Shown here: one piece after another, positions 1 through 6,233 of the stretch
Layout of the letters: every line of letters begins with the position of its first letter
How positions within the stretch are numbered: position 1 is the stretch's first letter
NCBI GenBank assembly: GCA_945788485.1
Contig: CALZMB010000025.1
Coordinates: 1-14,415 of the forward strand
DNA: 14,415 nt
Direction: 5' to 3'
Source of the DNA: an uncultured bacterium
GTDB lineage: Bacteria > Bacteroidota > Bacteroidia > Bacteroidales > Bacteroidaceae
Made by a program: the position numbers and the translations under genes
The notes under the pieces: model-generated
Database searches by the model: none
What the model was told of the DNA's origin: nothing
What the model saw: the letters and a program-made list of their open reading frames with translations, nothing else

Positions 1-2
1 AC

Positions 3-902
3 AGACCTTTCGGAAAGAAGGGACTGATGGCGGAGTTCTTCCAATATAAGGACGGCACCAACGTGCCCATCGTCGATGTCCTGCTCAGCTCATATTATGC
101 AGAGTTCTTCGCCGACCCGGAGAGCTACGTGGCATACAACCATTTCAACCGAGCCCGTATAGCACAAAAGGCGTTCGATAGCTACAACATTAAGATGAAC
201 GTGAAAGACCCTATGAAATATGTTGCCACAATGGGCGACGGCACCTCTGTCAATCTCTACGAGAAAGAGTTCGACCGCATAGCACGCTGGCGCAATGTGA
301 ACAGCATGGCAGAAAGACTGGTACTCAGCGTAACGCCGTTCAACATCATCGGCGCGTCTGCCCTCAACGCCATCAAACGCTACAAGCAACACGAGGCGAA
401 GGGCGATGTACAACAGATGATTGTCACAAGTCGTGACCTGCAGTATATCATGGACGACTTCGAATCGCGTGATGAATACAAGGAACACAAGAGCGACCAC
501 ACCGACCTCATGCGCCAGTATGAGCCTATCAGAGACAAATATCGCGAGCTGCTACAGTCTAACCATGACGCATCGGCACCTGCCGCGGAGATGGCGAAGG
601 GCGTGAACGTGCCGGCAAACCTGAAGAGCAAGGCCGATGCAGAGGCACGCAAGCAGTGGGGCGCAGGCTTCGTGAAGTCCATCTTCCTCACCTCGCAGTG
701 GTCGCAGTTCAAGAATCCGAAGTATCCTTATCAGGTGATGCATCGCAGCATGGATGTCGATTTCATCGTCAAGGAGGGCGACAACTACTTCGTATATCAC
801 TGGGTGCTCAAAGAGGGTGTCTCCGGAGGCAAGGGCACAGGGGCGTTCAGCATCATGGCACGCATGAAGCAGCCTACCCGCGAGAAGGTGAACTACAAGT
901 GA
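3..902 (+). CDS. Unrecognised protein, probably 5'-truncated by the window edge
   Basis: I do not recognise this protein. The frame is open from base 3, so the gene probably begins outside the window. An ATG at base 27, preceded by an AGAAGG-like stretch, is an alternative start giving 291 residues. Numbered from that ATG, the product is soluble with no signal peptide or membrane segment. Residues about 115-180 are rich in charged and helical residues and may form a coiled coil. Residues about 185-205 are rich in Ala and Lys. The C-terminal 50 residues look like a compact beta-rich end (VDFIVKEGDNYFVYHWVL) followed by a Gly-rich turn and a basic tail. A hairpin starts about 36 bp after the stop. 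The regular codon pattern and length support a real gene, but no function can be assigned. It could be the C-terminal part of a larger protein. Confidence 0.6.
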   Translation, partial: RPFGKKGLMAEFFQYKDGTNVPIVDVLLSSYYAEFFADPESYVAYNHFNRARIAQKAFDSYNIKMNVKDPMKYVATMGDGTSVNLYEKEFDRIARWRNVNSMAERLVLSVTPFNIIGASALNAIKRYKQHEAKGDVQQMIVTSRDLQYIMDDFESRDEYKEHKSDHTDLMRQYEPIRDKYRELLQSNHDASAPAAEMAKGVNVPANLKSKADAEARKQWGAGFVKSIFLTSQWSQFKNPKYPYQVMHRSMDVDFIVKEGDNYFVYHWVLKEGVSGGKGTGAFSIMARMKQPTREKVNYK

Positions 903-937
903 CACCCTGATCTGCCCCCTCCCCATGGAGAGGGAAA

Positions 938-984
938 ATAATCCCCATGCTTCTGCACCGCTGTGGCAGGGGCATGGGGATTAT
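938..984 (+). terminator. Perfect 13-bp hairpin after the first gene, probable terminator
   Basis: ATAATCCCCATGC at 938-950 is exactly complementary to GCATGGGGATTAT at 972-984. An inner CTGC/GCAG pairing at 953-956 and 966-969 shortens the loop. It begins 36 bp after the stop of the upstream gene, which is where a transcription terminator is expected. The T-rich run after the stem is short and interrupted, so it is a weaker intrinsic terminator than the one at 1945-1980. Confidence 0.5.
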
Positions 985-1288
985 ATCGTTCAGTTTCAAC
1001 TCCCCGGTTTCTGTCACAGGTCGATCACCAGCTATTCCCGAAGGAGTAAGAAAATGATCATGTCTAAGCTTATGCTCCCGATGGAGCAATGGGTCTGAAG
1101 TGATGGGGCAGCCGTCGAGCTTCTTCTGCATGGGCAGAAGCTGGTTGGTGAACCTCAACCACATCAGCTCTGTCGGTATCCTGCACGCCACCCTCTCTTT
1201 CGACAGCGACAGCGTGAAGAGCGTCACCATGTCGCGCAACAGCCTGAAAACCTTGCGCGACCACATGGTGCAGCTCTACGGGATATAG
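976..1288 (+). pseudogene. Frameshifted remnant of a LytTR-type DNA-binding domain
   Basis: The clearest part is the frame from about 1082 to the TAG at 1286-1288. It contains SFFCMGRSWLVNLNHISSVG and ends with SVTMSRNSLKTLRDHMVQLYG. This matches the second half of a LytTR domain: the FxRxxRSxLVNxxHI strand-helix and the final SR-x-xLKxL helix. The preceding piece lies in a different frame. It has GDYIVQF at 976-996 and SKKMIMSKLMLPMEQW near 1045-1092, as in the first half of LytTR domains, and stops at a TGA at 1096-1098. Joining the frames near 1093-1100 would give MEQW-SEVMGQPSSFF, a natural LytTR junction. LytTR domains bind promoter DNA in response regulators, but no receiver domain is visible upstream. 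I read this as a decayed regulator. A short intact protein starting at GTG 1100 is possible but less likely. Confidence 0.55.
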
Positions 1289-1310
1289 ACTGCGCAACGG
1301 ACATCACAAT

Positions 1311-1366
1311 CGTTATGAACGTTTCATTCGTTACGAACGTTATTATCGTTCGTATCGTTCATAACG
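1311..1366. repeat. Nested inverted repeats built on CGTTATGAACG / CGTTACGAACG
   Basis: CGTTATGAACG at 1311-1321 is the exact reverse complement of CGTTCATAACG at 1356-1366. CGTTACGAACG at 1329-1339 pairs with CGTTCGTATCG at 1347-1357 with one mismatch. The two left-hand units are also direct repeats 18 bp apart. The nested arrangement could be a cluster of operator sites or a folded RNA. It lies 22 bp after the LytTR remnant. Confidence 0.6.
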
Positions 1367-1562
1367 CCACCTGTTTTACAAAATTTAACTCCCTGCTACA
1401 TTCCTTAACGCGAAATACTCCCGTAAAACCCTCCGCCCTCTGTCGCGCCCAGAAATACGCGAGTATTCAGCCGTTTCCGTATATGATTGTCTCACAACAA
1501 CTTGCAAAACACACAGCCTCTGAAACCTCTCTCCAGGGCAGCAAAACAGTCAAAGTGAGCCT

Positions 1563-1641
1563 GCAAGAAGTATTGTCTTGCCCTGCAAGAAGTATTGAAT
1601 GACGGGGCAAGACATACTGTTTCGCAAGGCAAGACGTATTG
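1563..1641. repeat. Four 13-bp cores at exact 22-bp spacing
   Basis: The core GCAAGAAGTATTG occurs at 1563-1575 and 1585-1597, and its variants GCAAGACATACTG at 1607-1619 and GCAAGACGTATTG at 1629-1641. Successive starts are exactly 22 bp apart, about two helical turns. A degenerate fifth unit (GCAAAACAGTCAA) lies in the same phase at 1541-1553. Some units are followed by a reverse complement of their own start: GCAAGA at 1563-1568 pairs with TCTTGC at 1576-1581 around a 7-nt loop. The spacing puts all cores on the same face of the helix, suggesting repeated protein binding or a repetitive structured RNA. No coding meaning is apparent in either strand. Confidence 0.8.
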
Positions 1642-1663
1642 TTTTGCGCCGTTTCTGACCATC

Positions 1664-1690
1664 CGCCGCCCTCTCGACGGCGTTTTTTTT
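1664..1690 (+). terminator. Intrinsic terminator-like hairpin with T8
   Basis: CGCCG at 1664-1668 pairs with CGGCG at 1678-1682 around a 9-nt loop, followed directly by eight Ts at 1683-1690. The orientation suits a plus-strand transcript. No intact gene lies just upstream, so it would end a transcript covering the repeat block, or the decayed LytTR gene. Confidence 0.6.
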
Positions 1691-1786
1691 ATGTCCTGAC
1701 AATAAAAAAAGACAAAACACCGAGGATTTTCCATCAAAAACCACGACACTTTTTCAGCGCCGAAAACAGTTAACAGATGTGAAAAC

Positions 1787-1897
1787 AATGCATCCCGCAT
1801 CGTCGGCAACACAAAGAAGTTCGACCTCTCGGACAGACGCGTCAATAACGGCAAGGGCATCGTCATCATCAACGGAAAGAAGCGTATAGTGAAATAA
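1787..1897 (+). pseudogene. C-terminal tail of a lost secreted or surface protein
   Basis: The frame ending with TAA at 1895-1897 reads NNASRIVGNTKKFDLSDRRV and then ends KGIVIINGKKRIVK. This closely resembles the last 30 residues of many Bacteroidales surface proteins, which finish with a pattern like YDLxGRRV...KGIYIVNGKKVxK. The frame upstream has no recognisable protein sequence and meets a stop near 1693, so only the tail remains. I infer that the rest was deleted. A small functional peptide cannot be excluded, but no start codon with a convincing context is seen. Confidence 0.5.
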
Positions 1898-1944
1898 ACC
1901 GAAACATCTACAATTCAGAAGGTCTGAAGGGTCAGACTCTCACT

Positions 1945-1980
1945 AAAAAAGCCGGATTCTGTGAAGAATCCGGCTTTTTT
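1945..1980. terminator. Strong bidirectional intrinsic terminator
   Basis: AAAAAAGCCGGATTCT at 1945-1960 pairs perfectly with AGAATCCGGCTTTTTT at 1965-1980 around a GTGA tetraloop. The six As on one side and six Ts on the other allow termination in both directions. It lies 48 bp after the stop of the secreted-protein tail and insulates the glycosyltransferase cluster from upstream transcription. Confidence 0.9.
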
Positions 1981-1998
1981 CAGTGTATAATAAATTTT

Positions 1999-2106
1999 TA
2001 GTTGACGAGTTGATTTAGTTGAGTTGACAAGTTTGTTTGTACTGTCAGCTAAAAACTCAAATACTATCAACTCGTCAACTTGTTTCACTTGTCAACTCGT
2101 CAACTA
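1999..2106. repeat. GTTGAC-family inverted and direct repeats
   Basis: AGTTGACGAGTTGA at 2000-2013 is the exact reverse complement of TCAACTCGTCAACT at both 2067-2080 and 2092-2105. GAGTTGACAAGT at 2021-2032 is the exact reverse complement of ACTTGTCAACTC at 2087-2098. The pairings are mutually exclusive, so alternative hairpins could form. The block occupies most of the space between the terminator and the glycosyltransferase operon and may include its promoter or leader. I do not see a clear TAnnTTTG box here. Confidence 0.75.
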
Positions 2107-2159
2107 TTATAAATAAATTGTTTGCATATACGAAACGGATGTTTTTTGCGTTTATCTAA

Positions 2160-3251
2160 ATGATGAAAATTATGTGCAACGCCAAACGCAGGAAAATCGT
2201 TTATGTCATGGAGACGCTCGCCATAAAAGGCGGCTTGGAGCGTATCATGGTTGAGAAAATGAATTTCCTGGCAGAGACAGGAAAATATGACGTGGTACTG
2301 GTGGAGGTGTATGACTATGCCTCGCCAGACTGTTATGCGCTGGCGGAGGGCGTGCAGCGCATCAGGCTTGGCGTGCGCAAACGGCACGGGATGCCGCTGA
2401 AGCTGTGGCAGATGGCTGAGGTGCACTGGCGCATGAGAAAGACGATGCGGAGGGTGATGCCTGACGTGATGGTCTCGGCGGGGCTGCTGGGCGTGCTGCT
2501 CTTCGGCGTGCAGAGCTTCGGATGCCGCGAGATTTTTGAATCGCATGGCCCGCGAAGGTATCTGCCGTTGCAATGGATGGTGAGGAGGATGGAACGCCGC
2601 GTGGACATGGTGGTGACGCTGACAAAGGGCGACGCAGGAGAGTACCGGCTGGCGAGAAGGGCGGTGACGATACCGAATTTCGTGTCGGGCGGCGGCTGCC
2701 TGCCCTGTTATGACAACAGAGGCAAGAGAGACATCGTGGCTCTGGGACGGCTGACGGAGGAGAAGGGGCACGACATGCTGGTGGAGGCGTGCGACATGGC
2801 CTTCGGCAACGTGGCGGAGAAACGGCTGTGTATCTATGGCGACGGCAGGTGCCGGGAGAGGATTATGCGGATGATGCAGCAGGCACGACATGCGCCGAGG
2901 ATGTGTCTGAGAGCGGCGGAGGACGACGTGGAGAGAATCTATTCAGAGGCGTTTGCCGTTGTGGTGACATCAGAGTATGAAGGCTTCTCGCTCGTGGCTT
3001 TCGAGGCGATGGCAAGGGGTGTGCCAGTGGTGGCGTGTGACGTGCCGTACGGACCGAGAGAGCTGATGCAGGACGGCGCGATGGTGGTGGCGCGGACGGC
3101 GGAGGCGGTGGCAGAGGCTATAGAGAGGCTTAACAACGATGCCGGGCTGTATGCCGCGCTTGCCGAGAGGGGCAGAAGGTGCGCCGCGATGTATGCAAAG
3201 GAGAGGGTGATGAAAATGTGGTTAGATACTTTTGACATGACAGAAAAATGA
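2160..3251 (+). CDS. Glycosyltransferase family 4 (GT-B fold)
   Basis: This cytoplasmic enzyme probably transfers a sugar from a nucleotide donor to a growing surface glycan. It has 363 residues, normal for GT4. The N-terminal acceptor domain carries the conserved GG loop (KGGLERIMVEKMNFLAE, residues 23-39). The C-terminal donor domain begins near residue 192 with IVALGRLTEEKG, includes LCIYGDG at 223-229, and has the EX7E motif in SEYEGFSLVAFEAM, Glu274 and Glu282. RGVPVVACDVPYGPREL follows, as in GT4 enzymes. The start could be ATG 2160, 2163 or 2172; 2160 is kept as the longest, and the family-like sequence only starts at about residue 12. It is the first gene of a three-gene plus-strand cluster and overlaps the next by 4 bp (ATGA), which suggests translational coupling. 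The exact donor and linkage cannot be read from the sequence. Confidence 0.9.
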   Translation: MMKIMCNAKRRKIVYVMETLAIKGGLERIMVEKMNFLAETGKYDVVLVEVYDYASPDCYALAEGVQRIRLGVRKRHGMPLKLWQMAEVHWRMRKTMRRVMPDVMVSAGLLGVLLFGVQSFGCREIFESHGPRRYLPLQWMVRRMERRVDMVVTLTKGDAGEYRLARRAVTIPNFVSGGGCLPCYDNRGKRDIVALGRLTEEKGHDMLVEACDMAFGNVAEKRLCIYGDGRCRERIMRMMQQARHAPRMCLRAAEDDVERIYSEAFAVVVTSEYEGFSLVAFEAMARGVPVVACDVPYGPRELMQDGAMVVARTAEAVAEAIERLNNDAGLYAALAERGRRCAAMYAKERVMKMWLDTFDMTEK

Positions 3252-4366
3252 AGATTCTTCTTTTCGGAAACCCGAGCACGCTGCACAGCAACCTGGCAAT
3301 GGGGCTGAGGGAGCGGGGACATGAGGTGCGGAGCGTCAGCAACCGTCTTGGATGGCGGAAATTCCCGGTGGACGACATTCTGCTGGAACGGGATTTGCAT
3401 ATCAACCAGAAACTTGCTTTCGTGAAATATGTGGCAGAGGCGCTGCCTGTCCTGGCGATGTGCAGGGGGTATGACATTGTCCAGCTGCACAGTCCGCTGC
3501 TTCTCGACTTGAGGGCGTCGCACAACATTCCGGCGCTCAGATTCCTGCGACGCTTCAACCGCAAGGTGGTGCTCGGCTCGTTCGGCGACGACGCATACAC
3601 CGTTGAGCGTATGCTCAACGGCAAGGGCTTGAGATACAGCGACCAACGCATTGGGGACACCGTCAGGGAGGACGAGGCTGCAAAGACGCAACGAAGGCTT
3701 TGGATGGATGACACCTACGGGAACGTTAGGCTGACAAGGCTGGCGGTGGAGAAATGCGACGCGGTTGTGGCTTGCCTGTATGAATACTGGAGATGTTATG
3801 AAGATATATGCCCGGAGAAACTGTCGCATATCCCGCTGCCTATCGTCATGGAGGACACGCCCGGGAGATTCACGGTGGGAGAAAAGATAAAATTCTTTAT
3901 CGGGATACAGAAAGAGCGCAGCATGTTCAAAGGCACCGACATAATGCTGAGGGCGGCGGAGGATGTCGTGGGGAGAAACAGCGGCAAGGCTGAGCTGAGG
4001 GTTGTGGAGAATGTGCCGTATGAGGACTATAAACGCATAATGTGCGGCAGCGACGTGATTCTCGACCAGCTGTACAGCTACACGCCCTCGATGAACTCTC
4101 TGCTTGCCATGTCGAAGGGCATAATAAATATCGGCGGCGGCGAGCCTGAAAGCTATGACATCGTCGGGGAGAAGACGCTGAGACCTGTCGTGAACGTAGA
4201 GCCGACATACGAGAGCGTTTGCAACGCCGTGGAATGGGTCATAAACAACAAGGAGAAGATTCCGCAGATGAAAGCTGATTCTGTGGAATATGTGAAACGG
4301 CATCACGACTACCGTGATGTCGCAAGACAATACGAAGAGTTATACAGACGGCTGCTGGAAGGATGA
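3248..4366 (+). CDS. GT4-like glycosyltransferase with a divergent donor site
   Basis: This is probably a cytoplasmic GT-B glycosyltransferase of 372 residues. The N-terminus (MKILLFGNPSTLHSNLAMGL) is a Rossmann strand and helix typical of the family. The C-terminal half has the expected order: FFIGIQKERSMFKGTDIMLRA at 217-235, then SDVILDQLYSYTPSMNSLLA at 268-287, then KGIINIGGGEPESYDI. This resembles the GT4 donor site, but the usual EX7E pair is not present in canonical form: an Asp-Gln/Tyr stretch and Ser/Asn fill the first Glu region and Met/Ser the second. Glu299 and Glu301 in GGGEPES may contribute. It overlaps the preceding GT4 gene by 4 bp, so the two are very likely co-expressed and act on the same glycan. 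An inactive or non-sugar role is possible, but overall conservation argues for an active enzyme. Confidence 0.8.
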   Translation: MKILLFGNPSTLHSNLAMGLRERGHEVRSVSNRLGWRKFPVDDILLERDLHINQKLAFVKYVAEALPVLAMCRGYDIVQLHSPLLLDLRASHNIPALRFLRRFNRKVVLGSFGDDAYTVERMLNGKGLRYSDQRIGDTVREDEAAKTQRRLWMDDTYGNVRLTRLAVEKCDAVVACLYEYWRCYEDICPEKLSHIPLPIVMEDTPGRFTVGEKIKFFIGIQKERSMFKGTDIMLRAAEDVVGRNSGKAELRVVENVPYEDYKRIMCGSDVILDQLYSYTPSMNSLLAMSKGIINIGGGEPESYDIVGEKTLRPVVNVEPTYESVCNAVEWVINNKEKIPQMKADSVEYVKRHHDYRDVARQYEELYRRLLEG

Positions 4367-4421
4367 CTGCCGCAGCGCGTTTTCTGCCGAAAAGAACTCT
4401 CTGAAATAAAAACTGAAGACA

Positions 4422-5276
4422 ATGAACGAAACTCTATCTGTCATAGTGCCCATATACAATGCGGAGAAAACTCTGGAGAGGTGTGTCACGAGCATTCTGC
4501 GACAAGGCTTGCACGATATGGAAATGATTCTTGTGGATGACGGATCGACAGACAGCAGCCCCGCGATGTGCGACACATGGGCTGAGAAAGATGCGCGCAT
4601 AAGGGTGACACACAAAAAGAACGGAGGGCTGAGCGATGCCAGAAACACGGGCATCGATATGGCGACAGGACAGTATATCACCTTCGTTGACAGCGACGAC
4701 GAGCTGTGTCCGGGAACTTACAGACGGATGATGGACACTATGGCGGAGCATCCGGAGATTGATTTCATCGAGTTTTCTGTCAATGCCATAGGATGGGTGA
4801 AGCGTGACACGAAATATAAAGACTGCATATACCGCTCGGCAAGACAATACTGGAGAGAGACACACAGCTGGAACCACGCCTACGCATGGAACAAGATTTT
4901 CAGGAGGGAGATGTTCGGCACAGTGCGCTTCCCCAAAGGAAAGCTGTATGAAGATATTTGGATTCTGCCCGCTCTGCTGAAAAAGGCTAAGGTCATTGCC
5001 ACATCATCGTTTGCGGGGTATAACTACTACGCATACAACTCTGGCGTCTGCGCCAAACCAGACAGCGAGAAACTGAAGCAGTGTCTCGCGGCAGACCTCA
5101 ACGCACAGAGAGAGATGGGGACACGATGGTATGCAGTGAGGGAGTGGGACTTGTTCCGCAGCATGTTGTATTGCCAGGTGGACATCTATCGTTTGTCAGG
5201 AGAGATAATTCTGAAATGGCCATTGGTGCGTCTGGTGTGCTGGGTGCATAAACACACAAAGGGGCGCGGCAGATAA
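4422..5276 (+). CDS. Glycosyltransferase family 2 (GT-A fold)
   Basis: This inverting glycosyltransferase has 284 residues. The GT-A domain is clear: LSVIVPIYNAEKTLERCVTS at 5-24, the nucleotide-binding ILVDDGSTDSS at 36-46, GGLSDARNTGI at 68-78, and the metal-binding DxD as FVDSDDE, residues 88-94. YAWNKIFRREMF and KLYEDIWILP follow, as in the acceptor part of GT2 enzymes from capsule, LPS and teichoic-acid loci. There is no transmembrane region for a processive synthase; the last hydrophobic stretch (IILKWPLVRLVCWV) may rest on the membrane. It lies 55 bp after the GT4-like gene in the same direction and is the last gene of this cluster. Its 3' end faces a minus-strand GT2 with only 22 bp between them. 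Donor and acceptor are unknown. Confidence 0.92.
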   Translation: MNETLSVIVPIYNAEKTLERCVTSILRQGLHDMEMILVDDGSTDSSPAMCDTWAEKDARIRVTHKKNGGLSDARNTGIDMATGQYITFVDSDDELCPGTYRRMMDTMAEHPEIDFIEFSVNAIGWVKRDTKYKDCIYRSARQYWRETHSWNHAYAWNKIFRREMFGTVRFPKGKLYEDIWILPALLKKAKVIATSSFAGYNYYAYNSGVCAKPDSEKLKQCLAADLNAQREMGTRWYAVREWDLFRSMLYCQVDIYRLSGEIILKWPLVRLVCWVHKHTKGRGR

Positions 5277-5298
5277 ATGTCGCTGACAGCTGGCAGGT

Positions 5299-6174
5299 TC
5301 AGAGCGACGTGTAGTAGCCGAGCTTGTACATCTTGAAAACCCTGAGCGAAGGCCGGCGGCCAAGAAGGTTGCGGCGTTCGAGGGGAGAGAACAGCCGGTG
5401 CCACAGCTTCACGGCCCACAGCAGGCGGACGGAGCGCAGGCGACGGGTGCAGCGGACGACGGGAGAGCTGTCGCCGATGCGGCGTTCGAGCGTCTTCAGC
5501 GTGCGCAGCGACGCCTCTGTCTTGAGCAGGAAAGCAGGGTTGCTCTCGTCGATGTCGAGGCCTACGGGATTGTCTATGTGCTTAAGCGAAAAGCCTGAGG
5601 CTTCTAAATCCAGTCCGAAGAGGATGTCCTCATATCCGTATTCCGTTATCCCCTCATCAAAGCGGCATCGGCTGAAAGCCTTGCGGCGGACCATGAAATT
5701 GGCGGAATGGAAGTTCTTGTAGCCGTACTCAGCGCGTCGCGCAGCGGTGTGGAACGGCTCAGCATGCTTCTCATAGACATGGCGCAGACACCACCGCCTC
5801 CCCTCACCGATCACAGTGACGCCGCCGTTCACCACGTCAGCGTCTGTGGCGAGATAAGCGGCAAGGAAGGTGTCGCTCACAAGCTGCACGTCGCTGTCGA
5901 GGAAGAGCAGCCTCTCCCCCTCTGCCTCGGAGGCGAGGAAGTTGCGGATGGCAGAGCGGCCCACATTCTCGCGGCGGCGGATATAGCGGCAGCAGTCCAG
6001 CTCGTTGATGCGGAGATTGGAGATGACGGCCACCTGGTCGCGGCTGCCGTCGTCTGCCACGATGATCTCGTAGGACAGGCCGCTGATGCTGTCAGCCTGC
6101 GCCTTCAGCGCGGCGACGAGCGTGTAGCAACGGTTGTTGTAGGACGGAAGGAGTATGGAGAGGGATTTTTTCAT
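5299..6174 (-). CDS. Glycosyltransferase family 2 with a YEDxxFG acceptor motif
   Basis: This is a GT-A glycosyltransferase of 291 residues. The start KSLSILLPSYNNRCYTLVAA, IIVADDGSRD at 37-46, ENVGRSAIRNFLASE at 69-83 and the DxD LFLDSDVQLV at 90-99 define the donor-binding half. In the second half, NFMVRRKAF and ITEYGYEDILFGLDL at 176-190 give the conserved acidic pair (Glu182, Asp183) seen in galactosyltransferase-type GT2 enzymes such as chondroitin-synthase-like and Glyco_transf_7C proteins. The C-terminus is Arg- and Leu-rich and ends YKLGYYTSL. It is the last gene of the minus-strand series, 59 bp after the acyltransferase. Its GC-rich composition contrasts sharply with that upstream gene. 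The sugar cannot be predicted with confidence. Confidence 0.9.
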   Translation of the reverse strand: MKKSLSILLPSYNNRCYTLVAALKAQADSISGLSYEIIVADDGSRDQVAVISNLRINELDCCRYIRRRENVGRSAIRNFLASEAEGERLLFLDSDVQLVSDTFLAAYLATDADVVNGGVTVIGEGRRWCLRHVYEKHAEPFHTAARRAEYGYKNFHSANFMVRRKAFSRCRFDEGITEYGYEDILFGLDLEASGFSLKHIDNPVGLDIDESNPAFLLKTEASLRTLKTLERRIGDSSPVVRCTRRLRSVRLLWAVKLWHRLFSPLERRNLLGRRPSLRVFKMYKLGYYTSL

Positions 6175-6233
6175 TGGTCGGAGGATTAGCTGAATCTGTT
6201 TATGACAGGGTGCTCAATCAGTATTCGTGATTA

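Larger units (their letters stand above)
903..2159. other. Long region without an intact gene: gene remnants, repeats and terminators
   Basis: About 1.26 kb separates the first gene from the glycosyltransferase cluster. It holds the hairpin at 938-984, the LytTR remnant, the inverted repeats at 1311-1366, the 22-bp phased repeat at 1563-1641, the T8 hairpin at 1664-1690, a secreted-protein tail at 1787-1897, a bidirectional terminator at 1945-1980, and GTTGAC repeats at 1999-2106. Between 1380 and 1550 I see only minor structure, such as AATAC/GTATT pairing at 1454-1467 and a degenerate copy of GAAATAC at 1412-1418 and 1452-1458. Open frames here on either strand do not resemble proteins. I see no tRNA, transposase or CRISPR array. 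Confidence 0.7.

Noticed and set aside
1563..1641. CRISPR array
   Set aside because: Units are 13 bp with 9-bp intervals and no unique spacers of 25-40 bp; no cas gene is present.
1492..1872. 126-codon minus-strand frame and a 95-codon plus-strand frame at 1315-1602
   Set aside because: Both run through the repeat arrays, contain repeated peptides only because of the DNA repeats, and lack any recognisable domain.
1921..1938. Small hairpin GTCTGA/TCAGAC as a separate regulatory element
   Set aside because: A 6-bp stem just before a much stronger terminator is likely chance.
2107..2159. TAnnTTTG promoter for the glycosyltransferase operon
   Set aside because: TTTG occurs near 2121, but the TA at the required distance is missing; no confident box could be placed.
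2939..4330. 463-codon open frame on the minus strand across the GT4-like gene
   Set aside because: It is antisense to two well-supported glycosyltransferases, has a His-, Arg- and Ser-rich composition with no motif, and arises from the high GC third positions of the plus strand.
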